This document shows positions 17,269 to 26,599 of a stretch of DNA of 64,000 nucleotides, in pieces (position 1 is the stretch's first letter; every line of letters begins with the position of its first letter). The notes under the pieces were generated by a model, which saw only the letters and a program-made list of their open reading frames with translations, made no database searches and was not told the origin of the DNA. The translations under genes and the position numbers were made by a program. Source of the stretch: Cognataquiflexum nitidum (GTDB taxonomy: Bacteria; Bacteroidota; Bacteroidia; Cytophagales; Cyclobacteriaceae); contig NZ_JAKZAM010000020.1 in NCBI RefSeq assembly GCF_022538055.1, positions 30,244 to 94,243 of the forward strand, in the 5' to 3' direction.

Positions 17269-17763
17269 ATGATAGACACTATGACTACCATGAGACTTGA
17301 CATTCTATCATTATTGCCCGCCTTGTTGTGGATTGGCATTCTTTTGTACCTGCATCAGAATAAAAAAAACGAAGTCTCTATACAACTCCAAAAGAGTGAA
17401 CAGAACTTAGAGGGTCTGGTCTTGATGGACAAGTATTGCTTTGCCTGTCACCATCCGGGTATGGGTCAGGGACCTTCCGCACGGATTGGACCGCCGATGT
17501 TCAGGGTAAGGGAACATTACTTCAGAGAAGGAATGGCAAGGGAAGAGTTTGTAGATCCCATAATTGCCTATGTGCAGCATCCCAGTCAGGACAAATCCAA
17601 AATGCCCGGAGCCATCCGAAACTTTGGGCTGATGCCACCGCTGCCCATCGACCAAAAAGACCTGATCAGCATCGTCAATTACATCTATGACCATGACCTT
17701 GCATCCGAACAATGGATTAATGAATGGAAAGATCTTAAAAAGCAGGAAAATCCACTACTCTAA
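17269..17763 (+). CDS. membrane-anchored c-type cytochrome
   Basis: A 164-residue protein with one N-terminal membrane helix (about residues 10-28), a short charged linker, and a single heme-binding motif CFACH (Cys57, Cys60, His61). A likely distal methionine lies in FGLMPPLP near 128. The domain faces the periplasm and would carry electrons. The next gene (pcm) begins 25 bases after the stop. Several ATGs lie close together at the start (17269, 17281, 17290), so the exact N-terminus is uncertain by a few residues. Confidence 0.85.
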   Translation: MIDTMTTMRLDILSLLPALLWIGILLYLHQNKKNEVSIQLQKSEQNLEGLVLMDKYCFACHHPGMGQGPSARIGPPMFRVREHYFREGMAREEFVDPIIAYVQHPSQDKSKMPGAIRNFGLMPPLPIDQKDLISIVNYIYDHDLASEQWINEWKDLKKQENPLL

Positions 17764-17788
17764 AGTAAAAATCACCGATATCATTGTT

Positions 17789-18463
17789 ATGAAGTACCTG
17801 GCCTTTCTCTTTTTCTTTTTTCTTCCACAAACAGATCAATACAAAGCTGTGAAAGAACAGATGGTCAAAAACCAGATTGCAGCCCGGGGAATTGCCAATC
17901 AGACTATTCTCGAGGCCATGAGGAAAGTACCGCGGCATCTATTGGTTCCCGAAGACCAAAGGGAATATGCCTATGAAGACCTTCCGCTTCCCATCGGTGA
18001 GGGGCAGACCATTTCACAACCCTATGTTGTCGCTTACATGACCGACCTTATCACTCCAAAAAAATACATGAAAGTCTTGGAGATTGGGACGGGTTCCGGG
18101 TATCAGGCTGCTATTTTGGCCGAAATAGTAGAAGAAGTCTATACCATTGAGATCGTCGAAAGTCTCGGAAAACGTGCAAAAAAGGATTTAGACAACTTAG
18201 GCTACACCAATATCAATTTCCGAATCGGAGACGGCTATCTAGGTTGGAAGGAACAAGGTCCCTTTGATGCGATCATTGTCACTGCGGCGGCGGAGAAAGT
18301 GCCCCAACCGCTGATCGACCAACTCAAAGAGGGTGGTAAAATGGTCATTCCCGTCGGACCGCAAGGAAAACTACAGGATCTTTTACTTCTCGAAAAATCG
18401 AATGGCCAAATTAAAATAACGAACCTAGGCCCTGTGAGGTTTGTACCTTTTACAAGAAAGTAA
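17789..18463 (+). CDS. pcm: protein-L-isoaspartate O-methyltransferase, exported form
   Basis: SAM-dependent enzyme that methylates isoaspartyl residues in aged proteins so that they can be repaired. The 224-residue form starts at the ATG at 17789. A longer frame from 17687 would overlap the cytochrome gene and precede the signal peptide MKYLAFLFFFFLPQ. Motifs: GEGQTISQPYVVAYM near 70, the SAM loop VLEIGTGSGYQAAIL near 95, and DAIIVTAAAEKVP near 160. An N-terminal hydrophobic signal suggests a periplasmic location; such exported forms occur in Bacteroidota. It probably shares a transcript with the cytochrome gene. Confidence 0.92.
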   Translation: MKYLAFLFFFFLPQTDQYKAVKEQMVKNQIAARGIANQTILEAMRKVPRHLLVPEDQREYAYEDLPLPIGEGQTISQPYVVAYMTDLITPKKYMKVLEIGTGSGYQAAILAEIVEEVYTIEIVESLGKRAKKDLDNLGYTNINFRIGDGYLGWKEQGPFDAIIVTAAAEKVPQPLIDQLKEGGKMVIPVGPQGKLQDLLLLEKSNGQIKITNLGPVRFVPFTRK

Positions 18464-18473
18464 TTTAATTGTT

Positions 18474-20141
18474 TCAATCCACAATAAACTTGATCATCTC
18501 AAAACGGTCATTTACCTGGATTTCCAGAATGTTGATTCCTTTGGGTAACTCCCGGACCAGAGCCGAAAGAACCTCATTCATTTCCCTTTCACTTGAAACA
18601 TAGTATTCTTTGGTTCCTCCAAAAGAATTGATGATCCTAAATCGGATGAAAAGGTCATTGGCCGGAATGGTTTCCCCCAACCTCACCATGAGTTTATTTC
18701 CCTTATTTGGATTAGGATATATATACCAATTGGCGAGACTTTTGTGCACGCTTACAGGGGTGACTGTCATGATACGGCCAAAAGTATAATTCCCATTTAC
18801 ATCTACTTGCCTGATCCTGTAATACAGCCTGTCACCGGTCATGGGAAAGTCAATATCCTCAAAACTGTAACTTATTTGCTCATTGGACCAGCCTGCACCT
18901 TGAACTTTGCCTATTGGAATAAAATCATATACCCCTTTCACAGACCTTTCTATTTCAAAATGGCTATTTTCCCACTCAGCAGTAGTGACCCAATATAAAA
19001 TGATTTGATTTTCTTCCTCATCATATAGTAGCTGTTCTTCAAGTATTTTGATCGGTAACTTGCGGTAGCACCAATCTCCTGTAAACTCATCCCAATCTTC
19101 TTCGGCAGCGATCAAGGTATAACCTGCGGTGCAGCCACCAACAACTGTGGAAAGCAATGCTACCTCTGTTCCACATTTAAAAATCTTTGCCGAACCTGAG
19201 GACTTCGTAAAAGTCTGATTGTAAAAATGCGCTCCTGCAAACATCCTGATCCAAGAATCCCCAAGGACCGTCATGGATTTGATCCCTGCATTGCCATATA
19301 TGTCAAATAGCGCCGATCCTGCTATTTCCAAAGACACTAGGTTCAATGCACCTCCGGATTCCACGATGAGATAGGAATCACCTTTGATATTGATGCCTGA
19401 ACAGACATTGGAACTCCCGCTTCCTTTTATAATCAAAGCATTTTTAGAGGTAATTGCGGTCGGCGTAGTTCCTGAGTTTCCGGCATCGAGATTTAGCTGC
19501 ATGACCTCAAAGACCCCCTCTACTATGACCTTGTTGCTGTTGCCATTGGTAAAGGCAAGCGTACCACCAACCCTGAATGTGGCCTGTGGATCAACCTGAA
19601 AAAGTATTCCCTCATATTGGTTAGTTGATGGATTAAGGACATTGTCAGTCTCGAGAACAGTTCCATTTCCAAGATTGACTACCGACTGCTTGTTGTAGTA
19701 GGTATTCCCATCTATGTTGATCCGCGCAGTACCGATACCTGCAGCATGGTTAAAGCCCAACTCAGCACGCTCCAATAGGTAGACATGTCTGGGAATATTC
19801 AGGCTGACCCCTTCAGCCAAGGTAATGTTGTAAATGGGGCCAAGGAAGGCAAAGTTAAATCCCGGATCGAGTGTCAGGGGATCATTGATGATCACATTGA
19901 CTTCACAGTTGTTTTTTATGGAATTGTATCCAGGCAAAGATGAGGAGGAAACCAAGGGAGGAAACGTACTTACTGAATTAAACGAACAACCGGCGATGTC
20001 CACCTTGTCCCAACAGTTACCGTCTATCCAGGATTCCGAACAACCTATTTTGGTAGGATTATAGGTGTATGTCTGCCCAAGCACAGGACTTGAAACGAAC
20101 AACAGCAATAGCACAATATAGGAGATAAATAAGCCTTTCAT
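18474..20141 (-). CDS. secreted protein with type IX secretion sorting domain
   Basis: A 555-residue protein with a signal peptide (ending near VLGQ, residue 23). An N-terminal region of about 320 residues is rich in short beta strands and Asn/Gly turns (for example VVNLGNGTVLETDN and SLEIAGSALFDIYGNAG), suggesting a right-handed beta-helix or adhesin-like fold. A beta-sandwich follows at about 365-465, with ILYWVTTAEWENSHFEIER and RLYYRIRQVDVNGNY, typical of modules placed before sorting tails. The last 80 residues form a type A T9SS sorting domain (WYIYPNPNKGNKLMV). It should be exported through the Por/T9SS machine and anchored or released. Its ligand is unknown. Confidence 0.85.
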   Translation of the reverse strand: MKGLFISYIVLLLLFVSSPVLGQTYTYNPTKIGCSESWIDGNCWDKVDIAGCSFNSVSTFPPLVSSSSLPGYNSIKNNCEVNVIINDPLTLDPGFNFAFLGPIYNITLAEGVSLNIPRHVYLLERAELGFNHAAGIGTARINIDGNTYYNKQSVVNLGNGTVLETDNVLNPSTNQYEGILFQVDPQATFRVGGTLAFTNGNSNKVIVEGVFEVMQLNLDAGNSGTTPTAITSKNALIIKGSGSSNVCSGINIKGDSYLIVESGGALNLVSLEIAGSALFDIYGNAGIKSMTVLGDSWIRMFAGAHFYNQTFTKSSGSAKIFKCGTEVALLSTVVGGCTAGYTLIAAEEDWDEFTGDWCYRKLPIKILEEQLLYDEEENQIILYWVTTAEWENSHFEIERSVKGVYDFIPIGKVQGAGWSNEQISYSFEDIDFPMTGDRLYYRIRQVDVNGNYTFGRIMTVTPVSVHKSLANWYIYPNPNKGNKLMVRLGETIPANDLFIRFRIINSFGGTKEYYVSSEREMNEVLSALVRELPKGINILEIQVNDRFEMIKFIVD

Positions 20142-20583
20142 TGGAGTCGGGTGATTAACGCAATAAGAAGGTGTTCATAAAATACTTTTTTCAGATTCAC
20201 AAATACACAATGTTGTATTTATTGAACTTTACTAATATTTCATAAAACAATATCGGTACAAACCACTGAATTACCAAGAAAAACCTGATTTCTTAAAGGA
20301 AAAACTCATAAATAAAATACTTCCAAAACCTCTATCTAAACCTTATCCGATTTAATACTAAAAGTATAATCTTGGAATAACAGACAATCTTGAATCAATT
20401 GCTGTTTTCAAAATTTAAGCAGAATAAAAATTGACTCCCAAGACCTTAAAAAGTGAAAAAAAAGGTTGTTTTGGATCAATATCCATTAATATCCAAAATC
20501 AATCAATATCTGTAATCAAAATTAAAAACTTTATAACAGTCCCTAAACAAATAACCAATTAACCCCTTACCAAATAACCAATT
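20142..20583. other. AT-rich spacer with short repeats
   Basis: 442 bases holding the promoter region of the T9SS protein. 20468-20515 repeats ATCAATATC/AATATCCA motifs, and 20545-20585 repeats AAATAACCAATT. No gene or RNA is recognised. Confidence 0.35.
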
Positions 20584-21045
20584 TCAATCCGGCCTATACT
20601 TCATCTGAATCCCTCTCAAAAAATTTCTCAGAATCTGATCCTTACAGGGACGGTATTGATCTTGTGTTGGTTTACGAAAAAACGCACTCAGTTCATGCTT
20701 GCTTATGTTGATATTTACCTTGGCCAAGATTTCCAATATCTCATCATCCTTCATGTTGAGGGCGATTTTGAGTTTTTGGAAGATCATGTTATTGGTTAGG
20801 GTCTTCTCCGCCACAGGTACATCCCCTTCCCGCTTGCCACGGCGGTCGATAATCAGTCCATTGAGAAAATAGGCCAAGTCCTTGTCATAAATTCCCCTAT
20901 AGTCCGGATCCTCTTCCCGCTTTAGCCAATCACTTACCTCAGACCTTGTGACTGTCTTTCCTCCCAAGCCAAACAATGCGATCATCTTGTCATCACCAAA
21001 ATCAAAAGTATAGCGCAGGCTGCGAAGGATATCGTTATTGGTCAT
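20584..21045 (-). CDS. DUF1456 (YehS-like) protein
   Basis: A 153-residue cytosolic protein made of two repeats of about 65 residues: NDILRSLRYTFDFGDDKM near residue 3 and NNMIFQKLKIALNMKDDEIL near 83. Each is followed by a helix-turn-helix-like VTRSEVSDWLK or ISKHELSAFFR segment. This is the duplicated DUF1456 architecture of E. coli YehS, whose function is not established. Length is normal. It is a single gene. Confidence 0.9.
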   Translation of the reverse strand: MTNNDILRSLRYTFDFGDDKMIALFGLGGKTVTRSEVSDWLKREEDPDYRGIYDKDLAYFLNGLIIDRRGKREGDVPVAEKTLTNNMIFQKLKIALNMKDDEILEILAKVNINISKHELSAFFRKPTQDQYRPCKDQILRNFLRGIQMKYRPD

Positions 21046-21427
21046 TTTTTAAAGGATGAAGGAGGAAGGTTGAAATCTGAATTCGACGGAACGTAAAGAT
21101 GTCTGATTGGAGGAAGTTTTCCAAATAAGAAGATTAAAGCCGGAAAAGGAAATCTCCCTTTGAGGCTCCTTGCTTTCCCTTCGTTTGCTTTGTGATACAA
21201 GAAAATTTATCTCACGCGGAGCCAAAGAGGGAAAGGAAAAAAATCGATGGATGATGCATCATTTCTCTGTGTGCTCAGCGCGCTCCGTGGTAAAATTAAC
21301 TAGACTTTGGGACTCTTTGCGAAACCTTTGCGTCCATTGCGGTAAAAGAAATATTTCCACGCTTTCTATTTACTAAAATTTCCACTCAAATTTCAAACAT
21401 TAACCCGCTCAATTCTCTTCTTATGGT
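21046..21427. repeat. spacer with one diverged ATCTCACGC-type repeat
   Basis: 382 bases without a gene. At 21206-21300 a sequence starting ATCTCACGCGGAGCCAAAG and continuing to CTCAGCGCGCTCCGTGGTAAAA is a diverged copy of the unit repeated three times at 22031-22400. TTTGCGAAACCTTTGCGTCC at about 21316 belongs to the same family. Confidence 0.55.
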
Positions 21428-21985
21428 ATGTGGAAGGCAATGTTATTTTTGTACCTTTTATTTTATACAAATCCCCTTTTGATGAAAGATCCCTTGCTGT
21501 TTGATTTTGGAGTTGGTAAAAATTTTGGAAGTTGGTCCATAGTCAACGATGGTGTCATGGGTGGGTTGTCCCAATCAAAAGCGAGCCTCGATGCGGATGC
21601 ATTGCTTTTTGCAGGAAATGTTTCTTTGGAAAATAATGGGGGATTTGTTTCCCTTCGTAGTCCAATGGGTAGCTACGACCTTTCAGCCTACAGGTATTGT
21701 GAAATCCGTTTCAAATCAGATACCCAAAGAAAGTTTGAGGTGTTGATTGAAAAAGACACCCAATTTTACCTCCCAAAATTCCGGATAAAGTTTGCCGCCA
21801 AAGGCACAGATTGGGAAACCGTCACTATTCCGCTTCGGGATTTTGAAGTCAGCAGAATGGGTGCCACGATCCAAAAGGGAATTGACCCGGAGGTCCTAAA
21901 AGAAATCCAGCGGATTGGGTTTATTTTGGCTGACAAGCAGGAAGGAACTTTCAATTTGTGGATCGATTACCTTAAGTTCTATTGA
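21428..21985 (+). CDS. CIA30-family protein
   Basis: A 185-residue protein resembling complex I intermediate-associated protein 30 (a galactose-binding-like jelly roll). Family blocks: SWSIVNDGVMGGLSQS near residue 37, NVSLENNGGFVSLRS near 64, YRYCEIRFKSD near 88, and the C-terminal IGFILADKQEGTFNLWIDYLK. The N-terminus has a short hydrophobic segment (residues 3-18) that may act as a signal or anchor. Despite the name, bacterial members have no shown role in complex I. It is a single gene between repeat-rich spacers. Confidence 0.85.
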   Translation: MWKAMLFLYLLFYTNPLLMKDPLLFDFGVGKNFGSWSIVNDGVMGGLSQSKASLDADALLFAGNVSLENNGGFVSLRSPMGSYDLSAYRYCEIRFKSDTQRKFEVLIEKDTQFYLPKFRIKFAAKGTDWETVTIPLRDFEVSRMGATIQKGIDPEVLKEIQRIGFILADKQEGTFNLWIDYLKFY

Positions 21986-22026
21986 TTTTTTTCCCTTCAG
22001 GCAGGTTGCCCTTTGCTCAAAAGGAA

Positions 22027-22400
22027 AATTATCTCACGCAAAGCCGCGGAGAGAAAAAAAACAAAGCATGGAGGAAAAGGGGTAAAGATGACAAGACTCT
22101 ATTCTTCCGGAAGTATGTTGTCTCTGTGAGCTATGTGGTAAACAAATCAATCCCTCAGAAGAAAAATTATCTCACGCAAAGCCGCAAAGAAAAAAATTAA
22201 GTATAAAGGTAAAGGGATGAAGGATAACAAGACGCTATGCTTTCGGAATTATGTTGTCTCTGTGAGCTATGTGGTAAACAAATCCAATCCCTTGAAAAAA
22301 ACATCTCACGCAGAACCGCAGATAAAAAAAAGGGGAAGAATAAATGTTTTGTTACCTCTATGCTCCATGCGCCTTTGGTAATTTCAAAGGTTCCCACTTT
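22027..22400. repeat. tandem array of about 135-base units
   Basis: Three consecutive copies start ATCTCACGCAAAGCCGC (22031, 22169) and ATCTCACGCAGAACCGC (22303), about 138 and 133 bases apart. The first two continue to a shared end reading TTATGTTGTCTCTGTGAGCT and ATGTGGTAAACAAATC. The third decays after about 100 bases. A more distant copy lies before the CIA30 gene. Small frames within the array are not real genes. Confidence 0.8.
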
Positions 22401-22651
22401 GCGACCATGGCGACACCTTCGGGACCATTACGGTAAAACAAAGAGAAAATGTTTGTATCACCACAAACATTGGCAGTGCAAATCCTGCTTCTCGAGAAAT
22501 AGGTTAACTAATAAATTTCAAAATTCCCCTTCCTTCATCCCTTCTCCGTTTTCCTTCATCCTTCTTTAGCATTTTCATTTGGAAAAACACCCCATTTGGG
22601 ACATATTTACCCTTTCATACTACTTCCATTCCAAACCATTACTTTGAAAAA
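22401..22651. other. spacer before the DUF1080 gene
   Basis: Contains repeat-derived TTTGCGACCATGGCGACACC and TTCCTTCATCC pieces. The final 60 bases probably hold the promoter of the next gene. No gene is seen. Confidence 0.35.
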
Positions 22652-24463
22652 ATGACCAATACTTATTTCAAAAAATATGCAGTCCGCCTAGGCTGTGTAT
22701 TCCTGACCGGATTTTTTGGCAATACTGCCCTTTTTGCCCAGCAGACTGTCATGCTAAAAGACCTTTCGGCTTTCAAACCCAACAACGGCACCTGGCAGAT
22801 GGCATCCGAAGTCTCGGGAGATCCGGACCAGGCTAACTTCCTCAAAGCCAACAAAGGCGATGGCATCATCGTCAACCTCCCCACCAAAAAAAACAACGGA
22901 CAGGATCTCGTCTCAGTCGAAGAATTTGGAGACATCGACCTTGAGCTTGAAGTGATGGTGGCTTCCAAGTCCAACTCCGGCGTCTACCTCATGGGGCAAT
23001 ACGAAATTCAGGTCCTTGACAGCTGGACCAAATTGACAGCCAAGCCAGGAGACATGGGTGGCGTCTACGAGCGTTGGGATGACACCAAACCCGATGGACA
23101 AAAAGGATATGAAGGTTACGCTCCAAGGCAGAATGTCGCCCGCGCACCGGGAGTCTGGCAGCAGCTTAGAGTTTCCTTCCAAGCACCAAGATTCAATGCG
23201 CAGGGAGAGAAAACCGAAAATGCAAAGTTTCTCTATATCCAGCTCAACGGCGTAACCATACACGAAAACCTGGAGCTTTTCGGACCTACCCGTGGTTCAA
23301 TGATGCCAAATGACATCGACAAAGGACCGCTCCGAATCCAGGGCGACCATGGTGCGGTAGCTTTCCGCAATATCAAGATCACAAGATTTGATACAGCGGT
23401 GCCTACACTAACAGACCTGAAGTATATGACTTACAAAGGATTCTTCAACCAAGAACCCGAGTTTTCCAAATTGGACGCGGCCACAGTTGGCATCATTGCC
23501 AATATCCAGGACCCTATCCAAACCCCCACCGGACAGAACCTGACCCGATACATGGGAAATTTAAACATTCCAGAAAACGGCGAATACAAAATCCATATGC
23601 TTGTTTCCTCAGGAATGGGTCAGCTGAAGATCGATGGGAAAAAAGTGATTGAGTTGAAAGAAGAGTACCAAAGGGCAACTGTCACCCTCACCAAAGGGAC
23701 TGTCCCTGTTGAAATCCTCGTTTCGAAAACCAAAGATTGGTCAGATACAGGACTTGATCTGTATGTCTCCGGACCAGGTCTGCGCGAGATGCCATTGTCA
23801 AAAAGTACGACGAGACAGATATGGACCACTGACCCGATCCTTGTCGACCAACAGGATGTACCAATGTTGCGAAGTTTTATGGATTTGCCTGACGGAAAAA
23901 GGATCACCCATGCCCTATCCGTATCAAGTCCTCAGCAGGTACATTATTCTTATGACCTGGGCAAAGGCAACCTGATGCAGGTATGGAGAGGTGGATTCCT
24001 AGATGCCACGCCGATGTGGAATGACCGAGGGAATGGCGCCTCTGTTCCCCTCGGTGCGGTGGTTTTCCTCGGTAATCCTGACAAGAACCTTCAGGGAATA
24101 GAATTCCAGTCAAACAAGCAGAACTTTGACCCGCAGGGCTACCAATCCAAAAACGGTGGCCTGGAGTTTTCCTATGAGTTGCAGGGAATCAACTTCAAGG
24201 ACTTTATCGTCAGCAGGGTTGACGGCAAGGGATTGGACAGGACACTTTCCGCCACTGGAGGCACCGCCAATAAGCAATATGCCATCGCCGAAGGTGCCGC
24301 CATCAAGCTGATCAAAGACGGATTGTATTGGGTGGAAGACAAGGGATTTTACATTCAGGTAGATCCCAAGTCGGCCAACAAGCCGGTAATCCAAAGCAGT
24401 GGCGACAAGCAGCAGCTCTTGGTATCCCTCAATTCCCAAATTCAATACGCCATCTTGTTTTAA
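22652..24463 (+). CDS. exported DUF1080 (3-keto-disaccharide hydrolase-like) protein with PA14-like module
   Basis: A 603-residue periplasmic or surface protein with a signal peptide (to about residue 30, ending LFAQQ). Residues about 32-248 form a DUF1080 concanavalin-like domain (FGDIDLELEVMVASKSNSGVYLMGQYEIQVLDS, then the turn GPLRIQGDHGAVAFRNIKI near 227). A second module at about 262-378 resembles PA14 carbohydrate-binding domains (MGNLNIPENGEYKIHM, GMGQLKIDGKKVIEL). The C-terminal 220 residues are unassigned beta-rich sequence. DUF1080 proteins cleave 3-keto-glycosides. The next gene, 18 bases downstream, is a cytochrome-linked dehydrogenase-like protein, so the two likely work on the same oxidised sugars. 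Confidence 0.85.
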   Translation: MTNTYFKKYAVRLGCVFLTGFFGNTALFAQQTVMLKDLSAFKPNNGTWQMASEVSGDPDQANFLKANKGDGIIVNLPTKKNNGQDLVSVEEFGDIDLELEVMVASKSNSGVYLMGQYEIQVLDSWTKLTAKPGDMGGVYERWDDTKPDGQKGYEGYAPRQNVARAPGVWQQLRVSFQAPRFNAQGEKTENAKFLYIQLNGVTIHENLELFGPTRGSMMPNDIDKGPLRIQGDHGAVAFRNIKITRFDTAVPTLTDLKYMTYKGFFNQEPEFSKLDAATVGIIANIQDPIQTPTGQNLTRYMGNLNIPENGEYKIHMLVSSGMGQLKIDGKKVIELKEEYQRATVTLTKGTVPVEILVSKTKDWSDTGLDLYVSGPGLREMPLSKSTTRQIWTTDPILVDQQDVPMLRSFMDLPDGKRITHALSVSSPQQVHYSYDLGKGNLMQVWRGGFLDATPMWNDRGNGASVPLGAVVFLGNPDKNLQGIEFQSNKQNFDPQGYQSKNGGLEFSYELQGINFKDFIVSRVDGKGLDRTLSATGGTANKQYAIAEGAAIKLIKDGLYWVEDKGFYIQVDPKSANKPVIQSSGDKQQLLVSLNSQIQYAILF

Positions 24464-24481
24464 CTTATTGACAATTAGAAT

Positions 24482-26449
24482 ATGAAGACCTTTTATTCAA
24501 CATATATTACCGTCTTGGCATTTGGACTTTTGGGATTGTTTTCCCGTCCGGCCTTGGGACAGGAGTCTCCATTAGAGGAGGATTATTACAAAATCATGAA
24601 GGTAAGCAGTCCGGAAGGAACGCTTCTTGAAGTCGGCGGATTGGCTTTGATGCCAAATGGTAACCTTGGTGTGGCGACTAGGCGGGGGGATATTTTCATA
24701 GTAGAAAATCCCACAAGCCCAAGACCCTACTTCAGAAAATTTGCTTCAGGACTCCACGAAATCCTCGGTTTGACCTATCAGGATGGTTCATGGATCTGCG
24801 CCCAAAGGGGTGAACTCACCAAAGTCACCGATACGGACAAAGACGGCTACGCAGACAAATACGAGACGATCTATGCTTGGGACATCTCCGGTCATTACCA
24901 TGAATATAGCTTTGGTCCCAAAGTCAGTACCGATGGAAACTATTTTGTGTCAGGTAATGTGGCCTTTGGCAATGAAGAATGGTGGAGAGGTGAAAGCCGC
25001 GTGCCATATAGAGGTTGGGTGATGAAAATATCCCCTGACGGCAAAATGGAGCCTTGGGCCACCGGCATGCGCTCCCCTGCCGGACTCGGCATCATAGACG
25101 GAGAACTGTTTTACACCGACAACCAGGGTGATTACATTGCCTCGGGAGGTTTGTGGCATTTGGAAAAAGGAGATTTCACCGGACACCCTGCAGGCTTGGC
25201 CTGGACAGGATTGGCGGGTCCTCCCTTCAAGCTGACCTCGGAGCAATTTGACGCAGTAGTCGATCCAAGGAAAATCAAAAATACTTACGGCCGCTATATC
25301 AAGCCCGAGAATGTGGTTGATGAAGAATTCATCACCTTGTATGAAGCCAAAGAAAAAATACCATCCATCAAACTTCCTGCAGTTTGGTTGCCTCATGGCA
25401 TCCACGGCATCTCGAATTCTGAGCCTTTGCAGATTCCAAAAGGACATTTGGGGCCATTCGAAGGTCAGGTCCTTGTAGGGGATCAGGGTCAGAGCAAGAT
25501 CATGCGGGTCATGCTGGAGAAAGTCAACGGACAGTACCAAGGTGCATCCATTGATTTTAGAGGAGGATTCCAATCCGGTGTGATGCGGATTGCCTTCGGT
25601 GCCGACAAGTCGCTTTTTGTAGGCGAGACCAACAGGGGTTGGGGTTCGGCAGGCGAAGCCAATGAAGGCTTGCAGCGTATGGTTTGGAACAATGAAATTC
25701 CTTTCGAAATGAGAACCGTCAAAGCCATGCCTGATGGTTTTGAGATAGAATTTACCAAGCCGGTCAATATCAATTCCGCAGAGGACTTGGCTTCCTATGC
25801 CGTTCAGAGTTTTACTTACAAATACCATCCAGTCTACGGCAGTCCTCCTGTAAATATTCAAGATAATGTTATCTCAGGAGTTAAGGTATCGGCTGACCGC
25901 ATGAAAGTGAGGATCGTAGTCGATGGCTTGAGGAGGTATCACATCCACAAAATATCCTTGGAGGGCGTACGAGAGAGTATCGAATCCCATTCGCTTGTAC
26001 ACGGCACGGCATATTACACACTTAACAATATTCCCGAAGGGGCAAAGTTGACCATGGACGAACTCAGTCAGTACAACTCCGTAGCCGAAAAAGCAAAACA
26101 GGAAGCTGAAGCAGCGAAGAAAGCCGCCGCTGCTCCAAAGAAAGCCCCGGTTGCAGTTGCAGCAAAACCCGTAACTGTTACCAATGAAGTTCCTTCTCTT
26201 GAGGTTATCAATGCCTTGCTTGCTAAAAATACCTGTACCGCCTGCCACAATGCCACCAAGCGACAAGTCGGTCCTGCCTATGCAGAAATAGCCAAAAGGA
26301 AATATTCCAATGAGAAAATTGTGGACTTGATCTACAATCCAAAACCTGAGAATTGGCCGGATTATGCCACGCCGATGGCCGCAATGCCACAGGTTCCTAG
26401 GGATGAAGCTTTGAAGATTGCTGCTTGGATTAATTCGTTATCAAAATAA
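24482..26449 (+). CDS. exported sugar dehydrogenase-like beta-propeller with C-terminal cytochrome c
   Basis: A 655-residue protein with a signal peptide (ending PALGQ, about residue 27). The first 400 residues look like a PQQ/sorbosone-dehydrogenase-type beta-propeller (GGLALMPNGNLGVATRRGDIF near 53, LPHGIHGISNSEP near 305, VLVGDQGQSKIMRV near 330). It is followed by an Ig-like segment, an Ala/Lys/Pro-rich linker (about 535-570) and a small cytochrome c domain with CTACH (Cys585, Cys588, His589) and a distal Met in MAAMPQVP. It would oxidise a carbohydrate and pass electrons to the respiratory chain. It pairs with the DUF1080 gene upstream and ends at a strong terminator. Confidence 0.87.
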   Translation: MKTFYSTYITVLAFGLLGLFSRPALGQESPLEEDYYKIMKVSSPEGTLLEVGGLALMPNGNLGVATRRGDIFIVENPTSPRPYFRKFASGLHEILGLTYQDGSWICAQRGELTKVTDTDKDGYADKYETIYAWDISGHYHEYSFGPKVSTDGNYFVSGNVAFGNEEWWRGESRVPYRGWVMKISPDGKMEPWATGMRSPAGLGIIDGELFYTDNQGDYIASGGLWHLEKGDFTGHPAGLAWTGLAGPPFKLTSEQFDAVVDPRKIKNTYGRYIKPENVVDEEFITLYEAKEKIPSIKLPAVWLPHGIHGISNSEPLQIPKGHLGPFEGQVLVGDQGQSKIMRVMLEKVNGQYQGASIDFRGGFQSGVMRIAFGADKSLFVGETNRGWGSAGEANEGLQRMVWNNEIPFEMRTVKAMPDGFEIEFTKPVNINSAEDLASYAVQSFTYKYHPVYGSPPVNIQDNVISGVKVSADRMKVRIVVDGLRRYHIHKISLEGVRESIESHSLVHGTAYYTLNNIPEGAKLTMDELSQYNSVAEKAKQEAEAAKKAAAAPKKAPVAVAAKPVTVTNEVPSLEVINALLAKNTCTACHNATKRQVGPAYAEIAKRKYSNEKIVDLIYNPKPENWPDYATPMAAMPQVPRDEALKIAAWINSLSK

Positions 26450-26553
26450 GACTTCAGGTTAGGTTGAATTACGTATAAATAGATATTGATTGATATTGGA
26501 TATTGATTGATATTATTCCTGAATCAAACCTTTATTTGAAAATCAATCACCAG

Positions 26554-26595
26554 ACCCCAAACAAATTCGTAATTCGGATTTGTTTGGGGTTTTGG
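26554..26595 (+). terminator. strong terminator after the cytochrome-propeller gene
   Basis: A 13-base perfect stem, ACCCCAAACAAAT (26554-26566) with ATTTGTTTGGGGT (26578-26590), with an 11-base loop, followed by TTTTGG. It lies about 105 bases after the stop. Confidence 0.85.
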
Positions 26596-26599
26596 TTTA

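Noticed and set aside
17687..17788. N-terminal extension of the Pcm protein
   Set aside because: It would overlap the cytochrome gene and put 34 polar residues before an obvious signal peptide.
22237..22569. 110-residue frame before the DUF1080 gene
   Set aside because: It lies inside the 135-base tandem repeats, is Cys- and Lys-rich without a recognisable fold, and equivalent frames differ between units.
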